Positions 33,288 to 40,236 of a stretch of 40,236 bases of DNA are shown here, piece by piece; within the stretch, counting starts at the first letter, position 1, and every line of letters begins with the position of its first letter. The notes under the pieces were generated by a model. That model was given only the letters and a program-made list of their open reading frames with translations. It searched no databases and was not told the DNA's origin. Position numbers and translations under genes: made by a program. The stretch spans positions 1 through 40,236 of the forward strand of contig NZ_QUZU01000053.1 in the NCBI RefSeq assembly GCF_004682055.1. The letters are read 5' to 3'. Origin of the DNA: Pseudomonas kairouanensis (lineage in GTDB: Bacteria; Pseudomonadota; Gammaproteobacteria; Pseudomonadales; Pseudomonadaceae).

Positions 33288-33959
33288 ATGCGCGATTACA
33301 AGTGGCTGCACGAATATTGTCTGAACCGCTTCGGTTCGGCGGCCGAGTTGGAAGCCCACCTGCCGGTGCCCAATACCCCGGCGCAGTTGCGCAAGATCAG
33401 TGATGACCGCTATTTGTCGACCCTGGCGCTGCGGGTGTTTCGCGCGGGCCTCAAGCACAGCGTGGTGGACGCCAAGTGGCCGGCGTTCGAGAAAGTGTTC
33501 TTCGGCTTCGATCCGGAAAAAGTCGTGCTGATGGGCGCCGAGCACCTGGAGCGGCTGATGCAGGACACCAGCATCATCCGCCACCTGGGCAAGCTCAAGA
33601 GCGTGCCGCGCAATGCGCAGATGATCCTGGATATTGCCCAGGAGAAGGGCAGCTTCGGCGCGTTTATCGCCGATTGGCCGGTGACCGATATCGTGGGGTT
33701 GTGGAAGTACCTGAGCAAGCATGGCCATCAGTTGGGTGGGCTGTCGGCGCCGCGCTTTTTGCGCATGGTAGGCAAGGACACCTTTGTGCCCAGTTATGAC
33801 GTGGTGGCGGCGTTGAATGCACAGAAGATCGTCGACAAGGCGCCCACCAGTTTGCGCGACCTGGCGACGGTTCAGGGGGCCTTTAACCAGTGGCATGCCG
33901 AGAGTGGGCGGCCGATGTGTCAGCTGTCGATGATGCTGGCTTATACGGTGAATCATTGA
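33288..33959 (+). CDS. Tag-family (DNA-3-methyladenine glycosylase I-like) protein
   Basis: A 223-aa protein similar to Tag: residues about 45-110 (TLALRVFRAGLKHSVVDAKW, PAFEKVFFGFDPEKV, MQDTSIIRHLGKLKSVPRNA) align well with E. coli Tag's helices around its FDP and GIIRHRGKI segments. However, the catalytic Glu38 of E. coli Tag falls on Arg49 here, and Trp46 on His57. I see no equivalents of the four zinc ligands (two Cys, two His) at the ends. It may be a glycosylase with other residues, a DNA-binding relative, or inactive. It follows ttcA by 67 bases with a hairpin between, on the same strand. GAGAGGG is a strong ribosome site. Confidence 0.8.
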   Translation: MRDYKWLHEYCLNRFGSAAELEAHLPVPNTPAQLRKISDDRYLSTLALRVFRAGLKHSVVDAKWPAFEKVFFGFDPEKVVLMGAEHLERLMQDTSIIRHLGKLKSVPRNAQMILDIAQEKGSFGAFIADWPVTDIVGLWKYLSKHGHQLGGLSAPRFLRMVGKDTFVPSYDVVAALNAQKIVDKAPTSLRDLATVQGAFNQWHAESGRPMCQLSMMLAYTVNH

Positions 33960-33971
33960 GACCGAGGTGAT

Positions 33972-34060
33972 GCCTTCGCGAGCAAGCCCGCTCCCACATT
34001 TGACCGATTTGCTTCAGTTGAAATGCGGTCAAATGTGGGAGCGGGCTTGCTCGCGAAGGC
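33972..34060. repeat. REPIN with perfect 34-bp arms
   Basis: Arms 33972-34005 and 34027-34060 are exact reverse complements over 34 bases, with a 21-base loop. The core is GCGGGCTTGCTCGCGA. It lies between convergent genes (Tag-like and DUF2069). Confidence 0.95.
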
Positions 34061-34084
34061 TGCCTGACGGGCACTACAGCTCTA

Positions 34085-34492
34085 TCAGGCCTCAGCGAGT
34101 CGCCGACTCAACTGATGCCGCCAGCGCACATACAGCAACGCCGTACAAAACACCGCCAGACTCGCCACCATCTCCAACACCCCGAACCACTGCCGGTTCG
34201 GGTCATAGGCCGCCAACGCGCCCTTGATGAAATACAGGTTCACCGCAAAACACATCCACGAATGCCCGCGCGCACTGCCCAGCAGCATGCCGGGCGCCAG
34301 CACCAGCAGCGGCACCAGTTCGACCAACAGGATCACCCACGGGCGCGCACCGTGCAGGTCGGCGACGAACAGGTAATAGCCGCAGAGCAAACCCACCAGG
34401 GCGAAAAACGCCAGCAGGCTCAGTGCGCGTGCCAGCTTCACCCGTGGTTCGAGCCACGCCTGGGGCGGCAACACCTTAGGCTTCCTGGCCAC
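34085..34492 (-). CDS. DUF2069 inner-membrane protein
   Basis: A 135-aa membrane protein with four hydrophobic segments (about 22-42, 48-67, 73-92, 100-118) and short charged ends, matching DUF2069. The function is unknown. I chose the GTG at 34492 because GGAGG lies 6 bases upstream; it overlaps the wrbA end by 17 bases. In-frame ATGs further upstream would place the start deep inside wrbA. It is last in an arsC-like/wrbA/DUF2069 operon. Confidence 0.82.
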   Translation of the reverse strand: MARKPKVLPPQAWLEPRVKLARALSLLAFFALVGLLCGYYLFVADLHGARPWVILLVELVPLLVLAPGMLLGSARGHSWMCFAVNLYFIKGALAAYDPNRQWFGVLEMVASLAVFCTALLYVRWRHQLSRRLAEA

Positions 34493-35090
34493 GACCGCCC
34501 TCCAGCAAGGTGGCGGTGTTGGCCAGGCGCAGGCCCAGGGCACGGCACAGAGCGATTTCGTGTGGGTCGAGCATGCGCTTGCCATCCGGCCCCGCGTGGT
34601 GGCTGGCGCCGTAGGGTGTCCCACCGCCTTTGGTGTCGAGCAGGGCCTGTTCGCTGTAGGGCAGGCCGGTGATCAGCATGCCGTGGTGCAGCAACGGCAA
34701 CAGCATCGACATCAGGGTGGTTTCCTGACCGCCGTGCAGGCTGGCGGTGGAGGTGAACACCCCGGCCGGTTTGCCGACTAAGGCGCCGGTAAGCCACAGG
34801 TTGCTGGTGCCGTCGATAAAGTACTTGAGCGGCGCCGCCATGTTGCCGAAGCGGGTCGGGCTGCCCAGGGCCAGGGCCGAGCAGTGTTTCAGGTCGTCGA
34901 TGCTGGCATACAGCGCGCCTTCATCCGGGATGCTTGGCGCCACGGCTTCGCACTCGCTGGAGATGGCCGGTACGGTGCGCAGTCGCGCCTCCATGCCGCC
35001 TTGCTCGATGCCCCGGGCAATCTGCCGGGCCATTTCGCTGACCGAACCATTGCGGCTGTAATACAGCACCAGCACATACGGCGTCGTCAC
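34476..35090 (-). CDS. wrbA: NAD(P)H:quinone oxidoreductase, WrbA type
   Basis: A 204-aa flavodoxin-fold protein. The FMN phosphate loop YYSRNGSVSEMARQIARGIE is at about 10-29, the GSPTRFGNMAAPLKYFID loop follows, and STASLHGGQETTLMSM is the WrbA-specific block. WrbA enzymes reduce quinones by two electrons. The start is GTG at 35090, overlapping the end of the upstream gene by 4 bases (GTGA). Confidence 0.92.
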   Translation of the reverse strand: MTTPYVLVLYYSRNGSVSEMARQIARGIEQGGMEARLRTVPAISSECEAVAPSIPDEGALYASIDDLKHCSALALGSPTRFGNMAAPLKYFIDGTSNLWLTGALVGKPAGVFTSTASLHGGQETTLMSMLLPLLHHGMLITGLPYSEQALLDTKGGGTPYGASHHAGPDGKRMLDPHEIALCRALGLRLANTATLLEGGRGQEA

Positions 35091-35440
35091 GGCAGGATCT
35101 CCAGCACGTTCTCGGGTGGGCGGCCAATGATGGCTTTATCGGCGGTTTCCAGGACCGGGCGCTCCATCAACTTTGGGTGCGCGGCGATAGCGGCGACCAG
35201 TTGCGCTTCACTCAGGCTGGCGTCGGCCAGGTTGAGGGTTTTGTATTCGTCTTCGCCGGTGCGCAGCAACTGGCGTGCGCTGAGGCCCAGTTTGGCGAGC
35301 AGCGCTTTTAATTGCGCGGCGTCCAGCGGGGTTTCCAGGTAGCGCACCACGGTCGGGGTAAGGCCGCGGGCTTCGAGCAGTTCCAGCGCACCGCGGGATT
35401 TCGAGCAGCGCGGGTTGTGATAAAGCGTCAGATCGGTCAT
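35087..35440 (-). CDS. ArsC-family (glutaredoxin-dependent) reductase
   Basis: A 117-aa ArsC/YfgD family protein. The active Cys12 is in HNPRCSKSRG, and the family tail RPVLETADKAIIGRPPENVLEI follows. True arsenate reductases carry three conserved arginines after Cys12; here the YfgD-like pattern and the lack of any other ars gene make an arsenic role uncertain. It is first in the operon with wrbA and DUF2069, and divergent from the TlpA-like gene. Confidence 0.88.
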   Translation of the reverse strand: MTDLTLYHNPRCSKSRGALELLEARGLTPTVVRYLETPLDAAQLKALLAKLGLSARQLLRTGEDEYKTLNLADASLSEAQLVAAIAAHPKLMERPVLETADKAIIGRPPENVLEILP

Positions 35441-35555
35441 GTGCGGGTCGCATCTTGCGTAAGGTGGCGGGTATTCTACCCGCGCAGCGCGCCGACCTTA
35501 AACCGTAAGAGGCGATAGGTCGCAGCCAACGTTCATTTTTACGAAGGAATACCCC

Positions 35556-36017
35556 ATGACCAGGCAATTGATCGGTGCATTGACGATCATCACCACCCTG
35601 CTGCTCAGCGGCTGCGGTAACGATTACGGCGTTGACCAATATGGCCAGAAAGTCGCGGCCGAGCGCCTGGACAAACAATGGGTGGTGGTCAACTACTGGG
35701 CTGAATGGTGCGGGCCGTGCCGCACGGAAATTCCCGAACTCAATGCCTTGGCGGAGCAGTTGAAAGGGCAGAACGTCGGCGTGTTCGGGGTGAACTTCGA
35801 CAATGTGCAGGGCGATGAGCTGAAGGCCGCCAGTGAGAAACTGGGGATCAAGTTCACCGTGCTGGCGCAGAACCCGGAGGACATTTTCGAGATTCCCCGC
35901 AGCGAAGCGTTACCGGTGACCTACATCATTGATGACAAGGGCAAGGTGCGCGAACAGTTGATGGGGGAGCAGACGGCGGAAGGGGTGATTGCAAAACTGA
36001 AGGCACTGCGCGGTTAA
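35556..36017 (+). CDS. TlpA-like thioredoxin-fold lipoprotein
   Basis: A 153-aa TlpA/ResA-like protein. A lipoprotein signal peptide ends at LLLSGC, with Cys20 as the lipidated residue; Gly at +2 suggests outer-membrane sorting. The redox centre WCGPC is at 51-55, and the cis-proline region is EALPVTYIID. It should act in the periplasm as a thiol-disulfide reductase or oxidase. GAAGGAA upstream is a good ribosome site. The partner is unknown. Confidence 0.9.
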   Translation: MTRQLIGALTIITTLLLSGCGNDYGVDQYGQKVAAERLDKQWVVVNYWAEWCGPCRTEIPELNALAEQLKGQNVGVFGVNFDNVQGDELKAASEKLGIKFTVLAQNPEDIFEIPRSEALPVTYIIDDKGKVREQLMGEQTAEGVIAKLKALRG

Positions 36018-36034
36018 CGCAACAAAACAAAACC

Positions 36035-36126
36035 AATGTGGGAGCGGGCTTGCTCGCGAATGCGCCGTGTCAGTCAAAGATGTTGTGACTGATCCACCGC
36101 TTTCGCGAGCAAGCCCGCTCCCACAT
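36035..36126. repeat. REPIN, GCGGGCTTGCTCGCGA type
   Basis: AATGTGGGAGCGGGCTTGCT at the left faces AGCAAGCCCGCTCCCACATT at the right. It lies between the convergent TlpA-like and META genes, where I see no separate terminator. Confidence 0.92.
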
Positions 36127-36159
36127 TTTTGACCTCGATCAGACCTGAGGTTGGTGTTG

Positions 36160-36564
36160 TCAGCCTTCTTCAAGCCACAAGCGAATCGGCTTGCCTTCAG
36201 CAGGCCAGAAGCGCGTCTGCTCGATCGGCGAGATGTCCCAGCGCTGCACGCCTTGCAAGGCCTGGAAGAAGCGATGTTCCTGCTCCATCAACGCCTCGGC
36301 GCAGAGTTTGCGGGTGCTGCCGATCTTGCCGAAGCTGAGCTTGTCGCCCTCTAGGGTGTACGGCGCGAACCAATGGTTGCAGCCGCCATTGCCATAGGCA
36401 CGGCCATCGGCGCCAAGGGTGACCGTCAGGTGCGCGTAGTCCATCAGCGGCCGTTCACCGATCCATTCCACTACGTAGCTGTGATCCTGCTTGAGCTTGA
36501 CCGCATCCCCGGCGCAACCAGTCAGGCCGACGCCAAGGGCGGCGAGCAGAAGCAGGCCTTTCAT
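36160..36564 (-). CDS. META-domain lipoprotein (HslJ-like)
   Basis: A 134-aa lipoprotein. The signal peptide ends LTGC (Cys17 lipidated). The single META domain is clear: AYGNGGCNHWFAPYTLEGDK then LSFGKIGSTRKLCAEALMEQEHRFFQAL. HslJ of E. coli has the same domain and is linked to novobiocin resistance, but no biochemical activity is established. Its ATG overlaps the stop of the upstream gene by 4 bases (ATGA). Confidence 0.9.
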   Translation of the reverse strand: MKGLLLLAALGVGLTGCAGDAVKLKQDHSYVVEWIGERPLMDYAHLTVTLGADGRAYGNGGCNHWFAPYTLEGDKLSFGKIGSTRKLCAEALMEQEHRFFQALQGVQRWDISPIEQTRFWPAEGKPIRLWLEEG

Positions 36565-37001
36565 TGCGCGGCCTTCTGGCATTTCGGGCAGCGGTGCTTG
36601 TCGCCTTCGCTGGACCAGCCAAGCTCTTTGATACGTGCGTTGGCGGCCGGTTGCAGCGGCTCTTTGGTGAGCTTGGTTTCTACCGCGAATTCAAACTCCA
36701 GCACGGCATCGCAGCTGTCGCAGTTGACCTTCCAGGTGTGAATCTCAAGCTCGCCGAATTTGGGCCCCTGGGCCATGGCGACCCACTGGCCCGCCGGGCG
36801 AATGGAGTAACGTGCGTCACCTTCGACCGTCAGGCGCATCGACAGGGTTTTACTGCCGCGCAGGGTGACGATCAATACGTCGCCATGCTTGATCGAACCA
36901 CCGTTGCCAGTGATCTGGTAACGGCCTGGCACCAGGGCGCGGCATTCAATCAGGGTGTGTTGCGGGCTCAGCAAGCTGAAGCGGAAATCGTGTTCGGCCA
37001 T
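36561..37001 (-). CDS. Uncharacterised protein with two CxxC motifs
   Basis: A 146-aa soluble protein that I do not recognise. It looks beta-rich in the first 90 residues, with a repeated strand/Gly pattern (VPGRYQITGNGGSIKHGDVL). CDSC (94-97) and CPKC (138-141), about 40 residues apart, could form a zinc ribbon. There is no signal peptide. The ATG at 37001 has GGAGG 5 bases upstream. It lies 71 bases after ldhA on the same strand and is coupled to the META lipoprotein by a 4-base overlap. Confidence 0.8.
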   Translation of the reverse strand: MAEHDFRFSLLSPQHTLIECRALVPGRYQITGNGGSIKHGDVLIVTLRGSKTLSMRLTVEGDARYSIRPAGQWVAMAQGPKFGELEIHTWKVNCDSCDAVLEFEFAVETKLTKEPLQPAANARIKELGWSSEGDKHRCPKCQKAAQ

Positions 37002-37072
37002 GGATCCTCCAAATAGGCGCGGCATCCTATCACGGGTGCCGGCCCATCATGCGCCTGGTATGTGACCGCTGA

Positions 37073-38062
37073 TCAACCTTCGACCAGGTTCTGCGCCTGG
37101 CCATCGGCCCATGCGGCGATGTTGGCCAGGGTAGTGCCTGCAATCGCCGCCAGGGCCTCGCGGGTGAGGAATGCCTGGTGGGCGGTGATGATCACATTGG
37201 GGAAGGTCAGCAGCCGCGCGAGCACGTCGTCTTGCAGGGGCAGGTCGGAGCGGTCCTCGAAGAACAACTGCGCCTCCTCTTCGTACACATCCAGGCCCAG
37301 GTAACCGAGTTGGCCGTCCTTGAGGGCTTCGATCAGTGCCGGTGTGTCCACCAGGCCGCCGCGACCGGTATTGATCAGCATGGCGCCGGGCTGCATATGG
37401 GCCAGGGAGGCGGCGTTGATCAGGTGCTTGCTGTCGGCGGTGAGTGGGCAATGCAGGCTGATGATCTGCGCCTGGGCCAGCAACTCCGGCAGGCTTACGT
37501 AACGGGCGCCAAGGGCCAGCACCTGCGGGTTGGGGAAGGGGTCGTAGGCCAGCAACTGGCAGCCGAACCCCGCCATGATCTTGGCGAACGTGGCGCCGAT
37601 CTGACCGGTGCCGACCACGCCGACGGTCTTGCCCACCAGGTCGAAACCGGTAAGGCCATGCAGGCTGAAATCGCCATCGCGGGTGCGGTTGTAGGCGCGG
37701 TGCAGGCGGCGGTTGAGGGCCAGGATCAGCGCCACGGCGTGTTCTGCCACGGCGTGAGGCGAATAGGCCGGTACGCGCACCACGGCCAGGCCCAGGCGCC
37801 TGGCGGCGGCCAGGTCTACATGGTTATACCCGGCCGAGCGCAGCGCGATCAGCCGCGTGCCGCCTTTGGCCAGGAGCTCCAGCACGGGGGCGCTGAGGTC
37901 GTCATTGATAAAGGGGCAGACCACTTGGTGGTGTTCGGCCAGGGCCACGGTGTCGAGGTTCAGCCGTGCCGGTTGGAATTGCAGCTCAACGCCGGGTGGC
38001 AATGGCTCGCCGAGAAAGCTGTCGCGGTCGTAGGTTTGGCTGCTGAAAAGAATCACGCGCAT
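37073..38062 (-). CDS. ldhA: D-lactate dehydrogenase (fermentative, NAD-dependent)
   Basis: A 329-aa 2-hydroxyacid dehydrogenase of the LdhA type. The NAD motif GVVGTGQIG is at about 147-155. Catalytic residues are Arg in INTGRGGLVDT (about 233), Glu in the DVYEEE segment, and His in ITAHQAFLTREA (about 296). It interconverts pyruvate and D-lactate. GGGAG precedes the ATG at 38062. It lies 92 bases after gacS on the same strand; ldhA next to gacS is, as I recall, the usual arrangement in Pseudomonas. Confidence 0.94.
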   Translation of the reverse strand: MRVILFSSQTYDRDSFLGEPLPPGVELQFQPARLNLDTVALAEHHQVVCPFINDDLSAPVLELLAKGGTRLIALRSAGYNHVDLAAARRLGLAVVRVPAYSPHAVAEHAVALILALNRRLHRAYNRTRDGDFSLHGLTGFDLVGKTVGVVGTGQIGATFAKIMAGFGCQLLAYDPFPNPQVLALGARYVSLPELLAQAQIISLHCPLTADSKHLINAASLAHMQPGAMLINTGRGGLVDTPALIEALKDGQLGYLGLDVYEEEAQLFFEDRSDLPLQDDVLARLLTFPNVIITAHQAFLTREALAAIAGTTLANIAAWADGQAQNLVEG

Positions 38063-38103
38063 TGAAAAGCTCCCTGCAATTTACAACGTGAGAATAACCG
38101 TCC

Positions 38104-38132
38104 TTGTGGGAAGTCGGCTTGCCCCTCCCACA
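38104..38132. repeat. Degenerate single REP-like hairpin after gacS
   Basis: TTGTGGGAAGTCGGCTTGCC followed by CCTCCCACA keeps the ends of a REP (TGTGGGA / TCCCACA) and the GGCTTGCC centre, but the inner palindrome has decayed. It lies between gacS and ldhA and has no facing partner. No T run follows, so terminator function is doubtful. Confidence 0.5.
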
Positions 38133-38154
38133 GGTCAGCATCACTCCTAAGGTT

Positions 38155-40236
38155 TCAGGCACTCACCCGCGCCTCACCGGCCAGCCGGGTAATGGCAACA
38201 TCCAGTTCATCCAGCGCCGCCAGGGCCTTGGCATCGTCCTGCTTGAGCAGCGTTTCGGCCCGTTGGCAAGCGGCGCGCAGTTGCGGCACGCCACAGTAAC
38301 GCGTGGCACCGTGGAGGCGGTGGACGCGTTCGATCAGTGCGTTGTTGTCATTGGCGTCGCGGGCGATGGCAATGGCCAGGCGATCGGCTTCCAGGGACGC
38401 CAGCAGCATGGCAAGCATATCGGCCGCCAAGTCGGTCTTGCCGGCGGCCAGGCGCAGGCCTTCTTCATGGTCCAGTACGGGCAGTTGCGCGCCTGTACCA
38501 ACGCCCTCGGCGACCCGGTCGGGGCTCTGGTTGCGCAGGGCCAGGCCGGTCCACTTCAGCACCACCTGGGCCAGTTGCCGCTCGCTGATGGGCTTGGTCA
38601 GGTAATCGTCCATGCCGCTTTGCAGCAGGGCGCGTTTTTCATTGGCCATGGCGTGGGCGGTCAGGGCGACGACGGGCAGTGGCGTGCCATTGCGCTCGCT
38701 TTCCCACTGACGGATCGCCTCGGTGCTCTGGCGACCATCCATGCCGGGCATTTGCACGTCCATCAGCACCAGGTCGAAGGTGTCCTGTTTCACCGCATCG
38801 ACGGCGGCATAACCGCTTTCTACCGCGCGCACCCGAGCGCCCATGTCTTCCAGCAGGGTTTGTACCAGCAGCAGGTTCGCCGGGTTGTCGTCCACGCACA
38901 GCACTCGCGGGGCACGGCTGGACAATGGCTCGCCGGGCTCGCTGCGTGAGGGGCGCGGGCTGATCAGGTCGGACAAGGCGCGACGCAGCTTGCGGGTGCA
39001 CGCCGGCTTGGCCTGCAACTGGCTGTTGGGGTTGGGGACCGATTGGTTGAACAGCATTTGCTCGGTGGTGGGGCACAGCACCAGCACCTTGCAGCCCAGG
39101 TGTTCCAGGTCCCACAAGTGCTGGTTCAGGCGTTCTGGCGGAATGTCGTTGGCCGTCACGCCGAGCACCGCCAGGTCGATGGCTTGCTCGGTCTGGTGGG
39201 CGCTGGTGATGCCATTGGTCAGGCTTTCCAGGGTGTTGAATGGCGTGACTTCCAGGCCGCAGTCTTCCAGTTGATGCTGCAGGGCCTGGCGTGCAAGCTC
39301 GTGGTTTTCCAGGACCGCCACGCGATGACCCAGCAGTGGGGCGCTTGGCAGATCCTCGACGTCATCGCGGGTCTTGGGCAAATTCAGGCTGATCCAGAAT
39401 TCCGAGCCTTCCCCCGGCGTGCTGTCGACGCCGATTTCGCCGCCCATCTGCTCGATCAAACGCTTGGAAATCACCAGCCCCAGGCCCGTACCGCCGGGTT
39501 GGCGGGACAGCGAGTTGTCTGCCTGGCTGAACGCCTGGAACAGCGCCCGCACATCCTGGCTGGACAGGCCGATGCCGGTGTCCTGCACGCTGATGCGCAG
39601 TTGCACGCTGTCTTCCTGCTCGTCCTCGATCATCGCCCGGGCCACGATGGTGCCTTCGCGGGTGAACTTGATGGCGTTGCTGATCAGGTTGGTGAGGATC
39701 TGCTTGAGGCGCAATGGGTCGCCCACCAGGGCCAGGGGGGTGTCCCGATAGACCAGGCTGACCAGCTCAAGCTGCTTGGCGTGGGCGGCGGGGGCGAGGA
39801 TGGTCAGGGTGTCTTGCAGCAGGTCACGCAGGTTGAAGGGGATGCTGTCGAGCACCAGCTTGCCGGCCTCGATCTTCGAGAAGTCGAGGATCTCGTTGAT
39901 GATGCCCAGCAGGTTGTCGGCGGATTTTTCGATGGTGCCCAAATAGTCGAGCTGACGCGGCGTGAGTTCGCTTTTTTGCAGCAAGTGGGTAAAGCCAAGA
40001 ATGCCGTTGAGTGGCGTGCGGATTTCATGGCTCATGTTGGCCAGGAACTCCGACTTGATGCGGCTGGCTTCGAGTGCTTCCTTGCGGGCCAGGTCCAGCT
40101 CGATGTTCTGGATCTCGATGGTTTCCAGGTTCTGGCGCACGTCCTCGGTGGCCTGGTCGATGCTGTGCTGCAGTTCTTCCTGGGCATTCTGCAGGGTCTC
40201 AGCCATGCGGTTGATGCCCGAGGCGAGTTGGTCCAG
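38155..40236 (-). CDS. gacS: Hybrid sensor kinase GacS (N-terminal part outside the window)
   Basis: The last 693 residues of a tripartite hybrid kinase; the frame is open to the window edge. In order: the end of a HAMP domain (LASGINRMAETL), a coiled coil, HisKA with NMSHEIRTPLNGIL, the ATPase domain (GGTGLGLVISKRLIEQMGG), a receiver with VDDNPANLL and LVLMDVQMPG, and a C-terminal HPt domain with RVHRLHGATRYCG. If about 224 residues are missing, the phospho-residues fall at His294, Asp717 and His863, the positions I recall for P. fluorescens GacS (917 aa). GacS/GacA drives Rsm small-RNA expression and so secondary metabolism and biocontrol traits. Partial at its 5' end. Confidence 0.95.
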   Translation of the reverse strand: MDQLASGINRMAETLQNAQEELQHSIDQATEDVRQNLETIEIQNIELDLARKEALEASRIKSEFLANMSHEIRTPLNGILGFTHLLQKSELTPRQLDYLGTIEKSADNLLGIINEILDFSKIEAGKLVLDSIPFNLRDLLQDTLTILAPAAHAKQLELVSLVYRDTPLALVGDPLRLKQILTNLISNAIKFTREGTIVARAMIEDEQEDSVQLRISVQDTGIGLSSQDVRALFQAFSQADNSLSRQPGGTGLGLVISKRLIEQMGGEIGVDSTPGEGSEFWISLNLPKTRDDVEDLPSAPLLGHRVAVLENHELARQALQHQLEDCGLEVTPFNTLESLTNGITSAHQTEQAIDLAVLGVTANDIPPERLNQHLWDLEHLGCKVLVLCPTTEQMLFNQSVPNPNSQLQAKPACTRKLRRALSDLISPRPSRSEPGEPLSSRAPRVLCVDDNPANLLLVQTLLEDMGARVRAVESGYAAVDAVKQDTFDLVLMDVQMPGMDGRQSTEAIRQWESERNGTPLPVVALTAHAMANEKRALLQSGMDDYLTKPISERQLAQVVLKWTGLALRNQSPDRVAEGVGTGAQLPVLDHEEGLRLAAGKTDLAADMLAMLLASLEADRLAIAIARDANDNNALIERVHRLHGATRYCGVPQLRAACQRAETLLKQDDAKALAALDELDVAITRLAGEARVSA

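Noticed and set aside
35087..35440. Arsenic-resistance operon
   Set aside because: Only an ArsC-fold protein is present; no arsR, arsB, arsH or acr3 is nearby, and its operon partners are wrbA and DUF2069.
2876..36126. Regularly appearing palindromic repeats as a possible CRISPR array
   Set aside because: They are scattered between genes, occur as facing pairs, have no spacers of constant length, and no cas genes are present.

Overview
The window looks like chromosomal DNA from a Pseudomonas of the P. fluorescens group. The evidence is the high GC content, the gene order aceA ... purB-hflD-mnmA-nudJ-idh/icd-cspD-clpS-clpA-infA-bpt-aat-ftsK-lolA-rarA-crcB-serS-cysG and tusDCBE, the paired monomeric and dimeric isocitrate dehydrogenases, a gacS next to ldhA, and many REP doublets built around the core GCGGGCTTGCTCGCGA. 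It is almost entirely core genome: 41 genes are called, with no insertion sequence, prophage, CRISPR array, tRNA or rRNA seen.

Layout. 1-12.6 kb: the isocitrate node (aceA, idh, icd) surrounds a secretin-domain exported protein, a GNAT enzyme coupled to the ribosomal oxygenase roxA, purB, and a nudJ-mnmA-hflD operon. 12.6-17.9 kb: an N-degron and proteolysis block (cspD, clpS, clpA, infA, bpt, aat). 18.3-25.8 kb: a long co-directional run ftsK-lolA-rarA-crcB-serS-cysG. 25.9-29.4 kb: a glutathionyl-hydroquinone reductase and a tightly overlapping tusD-C-B-E-ybiB operon. 29.5-34 kb: a family III CoA-transferase, sprT, a Yip1 membrane protein, ttcA and a Tag-like protein. 34-40.2 kb: an arsC-like/wrbA/DUF2069 operon, a TlpA-like lipoprotein, a zinc-ribbon protein coupled to a META lipoprotein, ldhA, and gacS, which is cut by the window edge.

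How the genes work together. AceA competes with Idh and Icd for isocitrate, and an inverted repeat upstream of aceA matches the published long-spacer RccR site. TusBCDE, MnmA and TtcA are all tRNA thiolation proteins. ClpS, ClpA, Bpt and Aat form the bacterial N-degron pathway. GacS is a global regulator.

I did not find a clearly novel multi-gene system. The most interesting leads are regulatory or single-gene: the RccR-like operator and long aceA leader, unexplained inverted repeats in the idh/icd, cspD/clpS, yqjG and tusD/CoA-transferase promoter regions, a Tag-family protein that appears to lack the catalytic and zinc residues, an unrecognised two-CxxC protein coupled to a META lipoprotein, and REPINs that include a perfect 34-bp inverted repeat. 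All identifications come from reading translations and recalling families; no database search was run.
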